From positions 1,178,001-1,242,000 of the forward strand of contig NZ_WHOH01000001.1 in NCBI RefSeq assembly GCF_009741735.1: a stretch of 64,000 nt of DNA. The letters run 5' to 3'. Shown piece by piece: positions 16,803 to 24,606 of this stretch. The position numbers and the translations under genes are program-made. The DNA is from Lentibacillus sp. JNUCC-1. Its GTDB lineage: Bacteria; Bacillota; Bacilli; Bacillales; Amphibacillaceae. Every line of letters starts with the position of its first letter. The first letter of the stretch is position 1. The notes under the pieces are model-generated. The model was not told the origin of the DNA, ran no database searches, and worked only from the letters and a program-made list of their open reading frames with translations.

Positions 16803-16907
16803 GGCTTGTTACTCCTTCACTTGCAAAAAATAAGCTTGTCACTGCAGTATCTTATTCATTTCTTAATCCTTTTATTCCCCGCACTCCCGGGGCATAAACA
16901 GCCCTTG

Positions 16908-17738
16908 TTATGACCTGAGCTGGTTGACTAAACCGGACATCTGATCTGACATCGAGATTGTCCGAGCGTTGAATTGGTAGGCGCGCTGTGTCATCATCAT
17001 GTCTGTCATCTGTTTGGCCACATCAACGTTGGACGCTTCCAATGCTCCGCTTTTGATGAGGTCGCCCTGTGGGTTAACCACCTGAATAACGTCATCGAAA
17101 TTGTAGCCGAGGGTCTCAGCATCAGGCATTCGGAAAGCATTGGCCCCGGCAGTTTCCAATAAACGGGGGCGAACAGCTTCTACAATGGCAAGACGTCCTG
17201 CTGTTTCAGTCACCCCTTGGCGTGAAACTTCAATAACACCGTTTGGCTGAATGGCAATATCATCAAAGCCGTTTGCAATTTCAATCGGTCCATTCTCCCC
17301 CAGGACAGGATTTCCGTCTTTTGTCGTCAGCAGCACACTGCCATCCGCCATCGGACTGAGATAGAATGCGCCATCTCGCGTATAAAGCGTTTCTGACGTG
17401 CCATTCTCCGTCACTTGGATTTGAAATAGATGGTTGTCCTTGAGCAAAGCTGTATCAAGCTCCCGATCTGTCGGTTTTTGTGCACCTGGTGTGAGATCGA
17501 TCGTGATATCATCCAACTTGGCACCTGACCCAATCCGAATCCCGTCTGGTGTCACGCGACCCTCCGCATTGGCAGGGTCTGTCATATTATTGATTTGCTG
17601 AAACAAAAGGGAAGAGAAATCGGCTTGACGGTGCTTATAACCGGTCGTTTGACTGTTTGACATATTATGCCCGATCACATCCAGCTTTTGCTGAAGTCCC
17701 CGCATCGTTACGGCGGCCTGTATCATGGTTTGCGACAT
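16908..17738 (-). CDS. flhP: Flagellar hook-basal body protein FlhP (FlgG-like)
   Basis: A rod/hook-type protein of 276 residues. The N-terminus MSQTMIQAAVTMRGLQQKLDVIGHNMSNSQTTGYK is the flg_bb_rod signature. The C-terminus (SGALEASNVDVAKQMTDMM ... ARTISMSDQMSGLVNQLRS) is the conserved coiled segment that polymerises into the rod. With FlhO it forms the distal rod of the flagellar basal body in Bacillus. It follows flhO by 13 bp in one transcription unit downstream of mbl, the conserved Bacillus order. Confidence 0.92.
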   Translation of the reverse strand: MSQTMIQAAVTMRGLQQKLDVIGHNMSNSQTTGYKHRQADFSSLLFQQINNMTDPANAEGRVTPDGIRIGSGAKLDDITIDLTPGAQKPTDRELDTALLKDNHLFQIQVTENGTSETLYTRDGAFYLSPMADGSVLLTTKDGNPVLGENGPIEIANGFDDIAIQPNGVIEVSRQGVTETAGRLAIVEAVRPRLLETAGANAFRMPDAETLGYNFDDVIQVVNPQGDLIKSGALEASNVDVAKQMTDMMMTQRAYQFNARTISMSDQMSGLVNQLRS

Positions 17739-17751
17739 GCTTTACCCTCCT

Positions 17752-18558
17752 CTACCCGATTCGTCCAATCTCACTTACTGCTTTACCCATGCTCTGGTCA
17801 TAGGCTTTTAACACACGCTGGTTCATTTCAAAAGAGCGGTAAGCGCTCATCATTTCGGTCATAGTCTGCATGGCATCAACATTCGAACCTTCCAAGGCCC
17901 CTTGCTGAATGGTAAATTCAGCTCCAGCAGGCACTTCACCTGCATCCCCTGTAAAAAATCCATAGTCATCTTTAACAAGATCGTTCGCATCCGCTGCATA
18001 ACTCATGCCAAGTTCAGCAGTATTGCCTGCCGCTGTCGTGACAACACCATTTGAAGAGACCGTAAACGTCATACCGTCTGTTTGTATCCGATTGCCGGCG
18101 CTGTCCAGCACATAATGTCCGGAACCCGCTGTTAAATACCCGTCCTGATCAACAGTGAAGTGCCCATTGCGTGTATAGGCTGTATCCCCATTTTCCAGTT
18201 GGACGGTGAAAAAAAGGCTCCCCGTTTCATCCGGCACCTTCCCATTTACAAGCGCGAGATCTGTCGAAACGTTTGTTTCCCGGATATCGCCTTGTGCATG
18301 GTTCGGGATCGTTTCCTGAACATAAACCCCTGTATTGAACGATCCAATTTGCTCATTTACAGGGATGTTAAACGAATGCGATACCGGAATCGTCTTTTTT
18401 CCCATATGATACGTGAGCATCTCCGGAAACGCACGAATGGCTGCATCATCCGCTTTATAGCCCGGCGTGTTGACATTGGCCATATTGTTTGATAACACTT
18501 CCTGCCGACGCTGCTGAGCCTGCATGCCGCTTGCAACGGTATAAAAGCCTCTTAACAT
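17752..18558 (-). CDS. flhO: Flagellar hook-basal body protein FlhO (FlgG-like)
   Basis: A protein of 268 residues beginning MLRGFYTVASGMQAQQRRQEVLSNNMANVNTPGYK, the rod-protein N-terminal signature, and ending with QGALEGSNVDAMQTMTEMM and the terminal heptad region. It is paralogous to FlhP (next gene) and forms part of the flagellar distal rod, reached by the flagellar type III export route. The start follows AGGAGAGG. It lies 24 bp after the corrected end of mbl. Confidence 0.93.
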   Translation of the reverse strand: MLRGFYTVASGMQAQQRRQEVLSNNMANVNTPGYKADDAAIRAFPEMLTYHMGKKTIPVSHSFNIPVNEQIGSFNTGVYVQETIPNHAQGDIRETNVSTDLALVNGKVPDETGSLFFTVQLENGDTAYTRNGHFTVDQDGYLTAGSGHYVLDSAGNRIQTDGMTFTVSSNGVVTTAAGNTAELGMSYAADANDLVKDDYGFFTGDAGEVPAGAEFTIQQGALEGSNVDAMQTMTEMMSAYRSFEMNQRVLKAYDQSMGKAVSEIGRIG

Positions 18559-18582
18559 GATCCTCTCTCCTTTGAAAAAAGG

Positions 18583-19583
18583 TTAAACGATGCTTTTGCG
18601 TTCAATCTTATCGATGTTTTCCAGCATGATGCCCGTTCCTTTGGCCACACAGTTCATCGGTTCTTCGGCTAATAAAACAGGAACTTTGAGCTCGTCCGCC
18701 AGCAGTTGATCAATGCCGTGAATCAAAGCGCCGCCCCTGTCAAAATGACGCCTCGATCAATGATATCAGCAGACAGTTCAGGCGGTGTCTGTTCCAGAAC
18801 AGTTTTAGCACCCTGGGTGATCAGCGAAACTGGTTCACGCAGCGCTTCTTCAATTTCATCAGAGTGAACCGAGATCGTACGCGGCAGTCCTGACACCAGG
18901 TCACGCCCACGGATGTCCATCGTTTCATGCCTTCCACCCGGATAGACGGTAGCGACATTAATCTTAATGTCTTCAGCCGTGCGCTCCCCGATCAGAAGTT
19001 TATATTTGCGTTTTATGTACTGCAGGATTTCTACGTCAAATTTGTCCCCGGCCATTTTAACCGACTGAGCCGTGACGATGTCTCCCATGGAGAGGACAGC
19101 CACATCTGTCGTGCCGCCGCCAATGTCCACAACCATATTTCCGCTTGGCTGGTAAATCTCCATTCCAGCACCAACCGCCGCAACTTTCGGCTCTTCTTCC
19201 AAGTAAATCTTCTTGCCGCCGGATTTTTCCGCTGCTTCTTTAATCGCTTTTTGCTCGACTTTGGTAATGTTGGTCGGGCAGCAAATCAGCATACGCGGTT
19301 TGGACAGAAATCCGCGGACATTTATTTTACTGATAAAATGTTTCAGCATTGCTTCTGTAATGTCAAAATCAGCAATGACGCCGTCTTTCAGCGGACGAAC
19401 CGCTTCAATATTGCCTGGGGTACGACCGACCATCTGGCGCGCCGCCTCTCCCACTTCAAGCACTTTTCCTGTATTGCGATTCATTGCAACGACTGCCGGC
19501 TCATTTAAAATGATCCCTTTGCCCTTCACGTGAATGAGCACGTTAGCCGTACCAAGGTCAATTCCGATATCCCTAGAAAACAT
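18583..19583 (-). CDS. mbl: Rod-shape determining protein Mbl (MreB-like actin), frameshifted near the C-terminus
   Basis: Bacterial actin that guides cell-wall elongation. The start is the ATG at 19583 (MFSRDIGIDLGTANVLIHV) behind AGGAGG; a longer upstream start is not supported. ATP-binding motifs are DLGTAN and GNMVVDIGGGTTDVAVLS. The frame breaks after VILTGAAL at a C4 run (18734-18737). With one C added it continues IHGIDQLLADELKVPVLLAEE to the stop at 18583, giving 333 residues, the exact length I recall for B. subtilis Mbl. It lies downstream of spoIIID, as in Bacillus. A real loss of the last 46 residues would be unexpected. Confidence 0.93.
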
Positions 19584-19757
19584 ACGTTGGTGAACCTCCT
19601 GAAATTTATATTTGAACAACGTTTCGTACATACTGCCTCTAATGAACTATTTTACCACAAAATTCAACGCATAACTGCATACTTCGCAAAAATATTATGG
19701 ATTATTTTCGTTCCCTTAGTATATCTCTTCCTGACGTCTCCATACAGTCGTGCACAC

Positions 19758-19790
19758 GAAAAACGCGCAGCATGTACGCATGCTGCGCGT
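19758..19790 (-). terminator. Terminator of spoIIID
   Basis: Stem ACGCGCAGCATG / CATGCTGCGCGT with a 4-nt loop. On the minus strand it is followed by TTTTTCG. It lies about 20 bp past the spoIIID stop. Confidence 0.9.
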
Positions 19791-19808
19791 CGTCAGGTTA
19801 GGATATAC

Positions 19809-20120
19809 TCACCCGACAGGTTTTGGGCCTCTGGGCGGTGACGTTTTGCCATTGATTTTGGCCGCCTGTGTTGTTTTAAGTTTATATTTCTTACGCGTGG
19901 CCTCGCCGCCGCGTATGTGCCGGATCGATTTGTGATAATTAAGGACTTCTTTTACGTCATTCGCCAATTCAGGATTGATTTCAGGCAATCGCTCAGTCAA
20001 ATCTTTATGGACGGTACTCTTGGAAACGCCAAATTCTTTCGCGATCGTTCTGACAGTTTTCCTCGTCTCCACGACTTGCCTCCCTATCCTGATCGTTCTT
20101 TCTTTGATGTAATCGTGCAC
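19809..20120 (-). CDS. spoIIID: Sporulation transcriptional regulator SpoIIID
   Basis: A small DNA-binding protein of 103 residues that works with SigE and SigK in the mother cell during sporulation. The sequence from MHDYIKERTIRIGRQVVETR through FGVSKSTVHKDLTERLPEIN (helix-turn-helix) to YHKSIRHIRGGEATRKKYK is nearly identical to the Bacillus protein. The last 25 residues are basic and variable, about ten longer than in B. subtilis. The start follows GGGAGGCG. It is directly upstream of mbl, the usual order. A SigE promoter would have to lie in or before the small ORF at 20134. Confidence 0.97.
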   Translation of the reverse strand: MHDYIKERTIRIGRQVVETRKTVRTIAKEFGVSKSTVHKDLTERLPEINPELANDVKEVLNYHKSIRHIRGGEATRKKYKLKTTQAAKINGKTSPPRGPKPVG

Positions 20121-20133
20121 ACCGTTCGCCTCC

Positions 20134-20373
20134 CTAAGTTGGATATTTCCGAGGTGTGAATCGAGACAAGGTGATACAGTTACATGGCTTGTTATTGGAC
20201 ATAAGACGATGGTTTGAACAAATACCGGTAAAAGTGGGTGTTATGAGCACACGAATGCCGTTAATAGGATCAACACTGCAGAAAATGTAAGGGTATGTAT
20301 TCAGATAACCTGGAAATAGGGCTTCACAACAAGGTTGAGTAAACACTTCAATATGCTCTGTTACAACAGCCAC
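20134..20373 (-). CDS. Possible small Cys-rich protein upstream of spoIIID
   Basis: An open frame of 79 codons from a GTG at 20373, 7 nt after the good ribosome site GAGGTGAG (20381-20388). An ATG 21 bp upstream has no such site. It encodes several cysteines (QPCCEALF, YIFCSV, GICSNH, KPCNCITLSRF) and ends 13 bp before spoIIID. The Cys-rich beta-like composition vaguely recalls spore crust proteins, but I see no firm family match. It may be spurious. If real, its position suggests sporulation expression with spoIIID. Confidence 0.4.
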   Translation of the reverse strand: MAVVTEHIEVFTQPCCEALFPGYLNTYPYIFCSVDPINGIRVLITPTFTGICSNHRLMSNNKPCNCITLSRFTPRKYPT

Positions 20374-20381
20374 ACATGATC

Positions 20382-20498
20382 TCACCTCAGACATTGAAGA
20401 TTGTTTGATTTATAACATTTTATTATCAAAGCAGTGGAAATATGATCAAAATTAAGTATTAAGCCAGAAAGGACAAGCGCTGACAAGGATTTGGACAT
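20382..20498 (-). CDS. Candidate 38-residue peptide downstream of the AimR-like gene
   Basis: A short frame, ATG at 20498, 7 nt after AAGGGGC. It encodes MSKSLSALVLSGLI followed by a polar C-terminal part ending NNLQCLR. It has a weakly hydrophobic N-terminus and lies at the place where arbitrium peptide genes (aimP) sit, just after the receptor gene. However, its ribosome site is part of the receptor gene's terminator stem, and the N-terminus lacks the usual basic residues plus long hydrophobic core. The stop overlaps the ribosome site of the next frame (20373). Low confidence. Confidence 0.2.
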   Translation of the reverse strand: MSKSLSALVLSGLILNFDHISTALIIKCYKSNNLQCLR

Positions 20499-20500
20499 GA

Positions 20501-20541
20501 GAAAGCCCCTTGTGCCATCATATGCATGATGAACAAGGGGC
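20501..20541 (-). terminator. Terminator of the AimR-like gene
   Basis: Stem GCCCCTTGT / ACAAGGGGC (20505-20513 with 20533-20541) and an internal ATCATGCATATGAT palindrome. On the minus strand it is followed by TTTCTC. Confidence 0.75.
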
Positions 20542-20552
20542 ATGTTGAAATG

Positions 20553-21578
20553 TTATGATCTTAACTTTTGCAGCGCTCGCAGCGGGAGGCGACTGAAGAA
20601 ATAATCGCTTTTCTTTTGGATAAACGCGCCATAGGATTTCATGAGCATATGAGGATCCTGTGTGGCACAACCAAGATAATACAGGCGAAACGGCGTGTCA
20701 GAAGGAATATCATTCAAAATATGCCGTGCCTTTTCATAATTTCCTTCAGCGATGGCCAAGTGTGCCTGTTCACTCGCGTCGCTTGTCGTAATATGATCCG
20801 TTATGCCAAATTCGGCCGCGAGAAATGGTATATTATGTTCTGTAATCATTTTCTCCAAATCTTTGTATCCATGCTTCACTGCGAGTTTCAATCCTTCTTG
20901 CATATGATAGAAAGCTTGCTCATACGTATCAAATAAGTAAGTCAACCCAAGATTAGCATGAATGCTGATTTTTGTGCGCATGTTTTTAGTACGGGTCAAA
21001 GCTTGAAACCCCAGCTTGCGAGCAATAATAAGTTCATTGCGGTGCCAATAGTATACGAACAAATTCTGCTGCATTCTTGTTTGGAAAAAATCGAGCAAAG
21101 CAACGTCTTGGATCTCTTCAAAACGCTTGTAGTTCTTCTGAATATACTTTCCGATCCTATCAAAATTCCCTGTATCAAGTTCGATAGACATCCGGCCAAA
21201 GTCAACAAGGCAAGCGAGTTCAGGGTCAGAAGTTCTGATTGCGTTAAAGCGTTCCATCAAAAGCGGGGGTGTTACTTTGCAGCGGTGTCGATCAAGCATA
21301 TATTGATAGACCAGAGCCCAGTTTTGCCTTGACAGATCTTGAGAAGAACGGTTTTTGTAAATTAACTGCTGCAAATCCTCATAAAATCCGTGCATGTATA
21401 GGAATTCCATGCCTGTTTTCTTAATGCGATCACTGTGCGATTCCAAACAATATTGCCGCATCTTGTCGTTTGCTTCTTCTTCAGTGAATTGTTTTTTCAG
21501 TAACAGCATGATGACGTGCATAGAGGAATGGTCTGAGGCGGACATGAATTGATCCAGAGCTGGTTGGGAGAGTTCCAT
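20553..21578 (-). CDS. AimR-family (arbitrium-receptor-like) TPR protein without HTH
   Basis: A helical TPR-type protein of 341 residues. The start is the ATG at 21578, 9 nt after AAAGGGG. The repeat region and the closing segment DYFFSRLPLRALQKL match the AimR family of phage lysis-lysogeny pheromone receptors (SPbeta AimR ends in a similar RLPLLELQKM block). Inner features such as STGNFDRIGKYI-like and AHANLGLTYLF-like TPR helices agree. SPbeta AimR is about 45 residues longer, and its extra N-terminal part is the DNA-binding region; no helix-turn-helix is visible here. No phage genes are near, so it is a chromosomal orphan. It has its own terminator, and an inverted repeat (21678-21704) lies upstream. 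Ligand and target unknown. Confidence 0.72.
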   Translation of the reverse strand: MELSQPALDQFMSASDHSSMHVIMLLLKKQFTEEEANDKMRQYCLESHSDRIKKTGMEFLYMHGFYEDLQQLIYKNRSSQDLSRQNWALVYQYMLDRHRCKVTPPLLMERFNAIRTSDPELACLVDFGRMSIELDTGNFDRIGKYIQKNYKRFEEIQDVALLDFFQTRMQQNLFVYYWHRNELIIARKLGFQALTRTKNMRTKISIHANLGLTYLFDTYEQAFYHMQEGLKLAVKHGYKDLEKMITEHNIPFLAAEFGITDHITTSDASEQAHLAIAEGNYEKARHILNDIPSDTPFRLYYLGCATQDPHMLMKSYGAFIQKKSDYFFSRLPLRALQKLRS

Positions 21579-21677
21579 GGAAGGCAACCCCTTTCAATGA
21601 TTTGGGTTTATAGATGTGGGTAGGTCTTTACTCACACGAGAAATATCATATCATAATGTGTCCTAAAATGATATCAC

Positions 21678-21704
21678 AATCGTTCGACAAATTCATGAAC
21701 GATT
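21678..21704. promoter_or_regulatory. Inverted repeat upstream of the AimR-like gene
   Basis: AATCGTTC - 11 nt - GAACGATT, perfect 8-bp arms, about 100 bp before the start codon. Spacing of one-and-a-half to two helical turns is typical of a dimeric regulator site. No direct evidence of binding. Confidence 0.45.
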
Positions 21705-21715
21705 CGACAGCAACT

Positions 21716-21749
21716 TAAAAACTCCAGCCTGCATGGACTGGAGTTTTTA
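21716..21749 (-). terminator. Terminator of spoIIQ
   Basis: Stem AAAAACTCCAG / CTGGAGTTTTT around a short loop; T-run on the minus strand. It lies 11 bp after the spoIIQ stop. Confidence 0.85.
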
Positions 21750-21759
21750 ATCGAAGCTA

Positions 21760-22566
21760 TTATTCTGTTTCGCTTTCTTCAGGAATGCCTTCCGGATGAT
21801 CCTCTTTTTCTTCTAACAGATCATCAATGTCTGATGGTTCGGCATCCTCTTCTGTCTGGACTGACTCGGATTCGGCTTCATCCATTTTGCTTACTGGCTG
21901 ATTAAAGTAAGTTTCAGGGTTGAATTTCTGATCTCCTTTATGCAGTTCAAAGTGGACATGGATGCCATTGTCTTTGCCAAACAGATTTTTCCCTGCTGTG
22001 CCGAGTACGTCACCTTGTTTTACCTTGTCGCCTTTTTTGACAGTGACATCGCCCATGCTTGCATAATGGGTTTCAACGTCATTTCCGTGGGACAAGCTTA
22101 CCACATGGCCAAGCAGCGGATCTTCTTTAACCTCTGACACTTCACCGCCCATAGACGCGAGTACATCGAATGTTTCGCCTGAAGCAGCTGCCATGTCAAT
22201 GCCCGTACTTTGGTACCAGCGGTTGTTGTGTTGGACGAGCGCTTGCTGCTTGTCCGTATCCTCTGCGTTGTAATCATAAAATTTAGTGACGATTTCTGCT
22301 TGAACATCTTCAGCTGCAGGCATGCCAACGACTTCTTCTTGATCAACGACAGGGTCTGCATCTTCATCGAAAGGATCCGGCACATAATTATTGTCCGCAA
22401 TCTCATCCTGGTCTTCTGTCATATCCGGCATCTGATTATCGATATTTTGATACCAGACAACGACGGTCAGCAACAGGGCAGCAACAGTTAGATAGACTGC
22501 CGGGAAAAACCACTTCTTCCGGAAAATGCGTCTCCAACTTGACTTTGGATTTTGTTCTTCCTTCAT
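21760..22566 (-). CDS. spoIIQ: Stage II sporulation protein Q (degenerate LytM/M23 domain)
   Basis: A forespore membrane protein of 268 residues that binds SpoIIIAH across the intermembrane space during engulfment. It has a short cytosolic tail, a membrane helix at about residues 19-39, a variable acidic linker, a LytM domain (about 105-225) and an acidic Glu/Asp-rich tail of about 40 residues. The metal-site motif HVHFELH is present. The usual first-ligand motif HxGxD reads STGID, i.e. Ser for His, as in Bacillus SpoIIQ, so peptidase activity is not expected. It lies downstream of spoIID, as in Bacillus, but with a repeat array between. Confidence 0.95.
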   Translation of the reverse strand: MKEEQNPKSSWRRIFRKKWFFPAVYLTVAALLLTVVVWYQNIDNQMPDMTEDQDEIADNNYVPDPFDEDADPVVDQEEVVGMPAAEDVQAEIVTKFYDYNAEDTDKQQALVQHNNRWYQSTGIDMAAASGETFDVLASMGGEVSEVKEDPLLGHVVSLSHGNDVETHYASMGDVTVKKGDKVKQGDVLGTAGKNLFGKDNGIHVHFELHKGDQKFNPETYFNQPVSKMDEAESESVQTEEDAEPSDIDDLLEEKEDHPEGIPEESETE

Positions 22567-22664
22567 ATGTTATCACCTCAACAACCATTCTGATCAAAAA
22601 AATGTGATTATATACATGTTGAGGAAAATATTTCTATATAATTGAAAAACACCTACAAACAAAG

Positions 22665-22800
22665 ACCGGAGTAAGGCGTGAATGACTGATTCTGGCAACC
22701 GCTCGAGGAAAACACTCCGCGTTCCGTGAGCGCTGCTGACCCTCGGTCCCACAGGATGTGGGTCATGAAGAAGTGGCGATTGCCGTCGCGGTCTTAGCCT
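22665..22800. repeat. Truncated composite-element remnant, copy 3
   Basis: GCTCGAGGAAAACACTCCGC... to about 22765 matches one half of the family-1 module, preceded by TGAATGACTGATTCTGGCAACC as in other copies. The inverted partner arm is missing. The remnant directly precedes the TGCACATTC array. The rest of the stretch from 22567 to 22837 shows nothing else. Confidence 0.6.
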
Positions 22801-22837
22801 TCCTTCCCCTTTATTTATTCACATTCCTTCACGTATT

Positions 22838-23226
22838 TGCACATTCACGGGCGGATATGCACATTCATTCCCCGATTTGCACATTCACAGACGGATATGC
22901 ACATTCATTCCCATATTTGCACATTCACGGACAGATATGCACATTCAGCCCCATATTTGTACATTCACAGACGGATATGCACATTCAGCCCCATATTTGC
23001 ACATTCGCGGACGGATATGCACATTCATTCCCATATTTGCACATTCACGGACGGATATGCACATTCAGCCCCATATTTGCACATTCACGGACGGATATGC
23101 ACATTCATTCCCATATTTGCACATTCACGGACGGATATGCACATTCAGCCCCATATTTGCACATTCACGGACGGATATGCACATTCAGCCCCGTATTTGC
23201 ACACTCGCGCCCTCGGTCTGCACACT
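22838..23226. repeat. 20-bp-phased TGCACATTC array 1 (20 units)
   Basis: The 9-mer TGCACATTC recurs every 20 bp from 22838 to 23218 (20 positions; variants TGTACATTC at 22958, TGCACACTC at 23198 and 23218). The 11-bp spacers alternate between ACGGACGGATA and TTCCCATATT- or GCCCCATATT-like forms, so the array has a 40-bp higher order. It lies between the spoIID terminator and spoIIQ. It has no cas genes and no unique spacers, so it is not CRISPR. Confidence 0.95.
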
Positions 23227-23262
23227 CGCTGCTGAGTTAATCCAAGTAAACCAATTCCCTCG

Positions 23263-23309
23263 TAAAAACAACACCCCCTTCAAAGTTATATTCGAAGGCG
23301 GTGTTGTTA
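23263..23309 (-). terminator. Terminator of spoIID
   Basis: AACAACACC ... GGTGTTGTT with inner pairing CCTTCGAA / TTCGAAGG-like, and TTTTT following on the minus strand. Confidence 0.8.
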
Positions 23310-23314
23310 TTTGT

Positions 23315-24472
23315 TTATTGTTTGTTACTATCTTCCTGGTCGGCCATGACTAAGGTTGGGACGGTTTCGGCGAGGGAGCTGATTTTTACGTCTTGGTAGT
23401 AGTGTGCGACGATGTCTTTATATGTTTTTCCTTCTTGGGCCATGCCGTTGGCGCCGTATTGGCTCATGCCGATCCCGTGGCCGAAGCCTTTTGTCGTAAA
23501 AATGAAGTGGTTGTTTTTTTGTTTGATAGAAAAATCACTTGACCTGAGATCGAGTTTTTCCCGGACTTTTCGTCCAGATAGTGTCTCATCACCAAGTGCC
23601 AGTGATTGGACCCGGCCGCTTTCTGTACGGGTGATGGTCATAGGCACAGCTGACTGTTTGGGCAGCTGGACCCCAAGTGCCTGTTCTATATCTTCCAAAG
23701 TGAATGTTTTCTGATCCAAGTATTTCGGGGATGAGGTATCCCACGGGCTTTCTACGCTTCTAAGGTAGGGCAGCTCATTCTCCCAATAGTCTTCCGAGTT
23801 TTCAGTGTATCCGTTGCTCGTTGAGAAAAATGCCGGTGTGATGGTGACATCATTGTAGGTGAGCACCTCTCCCTCGGTCTCTGATACAGCCTCTCGAATG
23901 CGCTCCATTTTCCAATTGTAGTCTTTTCCCCAGCGCTCCCGAAGTTCGGTGTCACTTTTATAGACCTGGTGGGAAATTGTGTCTGTGATCGCTGCATCCT
24001 CTTGATTTTCCTGATGCTGAAGATGGTTCACAATATAGGTTCTTGCAGCGAGGGCCTGTGCTTTTAATGCTTCAAGCTCGAATTCTGCGGGCATCTCGGC
24101 GGATACGACTCCTGCAACATAGTTTTCCAGGGGTACCTTTTCAATGTCCTCCGATCCGCTTCTCATCACATTAACCGCTAATTGTTCATCACCCTCTTCA
24201 ACCTCTATGGGAGCTGGCATTTCATGAACCAGATCTGTTGTGGATTCTGATTCGATGAATGGGACGACAATTAATGTCGGGATAATAAGGATTATGGCCA
24301 TTAAACTTGCGAAAACGACAAGTCCGGGTAATTTCCAGGATGGCTTCTTCCAGCCTGATTTGGTTCGTAGGGTTGATGGCCTTGCACCTGTCTTTTTCTG
24401 CAGTTGTTTGACTTTGGTGTATATGCGTTTTCGTGGTGATGTTTTCAGTTTTGGTTTAAATGGTTTTGACAT
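23315..24472 (-). CDS. spoIID: Stage II sporulation protein D
   Basis: A membrane-anchored lytic transglycosylase that thins septal peptidoglycan during engulfment, working with SpoIIM and SpoIIP. 385 residues from the ATG at 24472 (MSKPFKPKLK) behind AAGGAGG; the longer in-frame ATG at 24538 is not supported. It has a basic cytosolic tail and a membrane helix (about residues 52-75). The SpoIID domain follows with VVSAEMPAEFELEALKAQALAARTY, which contains the catalytic-type Glu. GFGHGIGMSQYGANGMA is near the C-terminus. In B. subtilis it follows murAA directly; here an opp operon lies between. Confidence 0.95.
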   Translation of the reverse strand: MSKPFKPKLKTSPRKRIYTKVKQLQKKTGARPSTLRTKSGWKKPSWKLPGLVVFASLMAIILIIPTLIVVPFIESESTTDLVHEMPAPIEVEEGDEQLAVNVMRSGSEDIEKVPLENYVAGVVSAEMPAEFELEALKAQALAARTYIVNHLQHQENQEDAAITDTISHQVYKSDTELRERWGKDYNWKMERIREAVSETEGEVLTYNDVTITPAFFSTSNGYTENSEDYWENELPYLRSVESPWDTSSPKYLDQKTFTLEDIEQALGVQLPKQSAVPMTITRTESGRVQSLALGDETLSGRKVREKLDLRSSDFSIKQKNNHFIFTTKGFGHGIGMSQYGANGMAQEGKTYKDIVAHYYQDVKISSLAETVPTLVMADQEDSNKQ

Positions 24473-24555
24473 ATCGAACCTCCTTGCACAATGTTTGAGT
24501 CTCTGACATTTGCACCTCTCTATTATCCCTACTACCATTTATATACACGGACAAG

Positions 24556-24602
24556 CAAAAATAGAACGCCTTGAATGGTTTTTCCATCCAAGGCGTTCTA
24601 TG
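24556..24602 (-). terminator. Terminator of the opp operon
   Basis: Stem ATAGAACGCCTTG / CAAGGCGTTCTAT, followed by TTTTTGC on the minus strand. Confidence 0.9.
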
Positions 24603-24606
24603 GTGT

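Noticed and set aside
22838..23226. CRISPR array
   Set aside because: The constant part is only 9 bp, the variable parts are not unique, and there are no cas genes nearby.
22758..23353. Three long frames encoding HSRTDMHIH/ICTF repeats
   Set aside because: By-products of the 20-bp array; all frames give the same kind of peptide.
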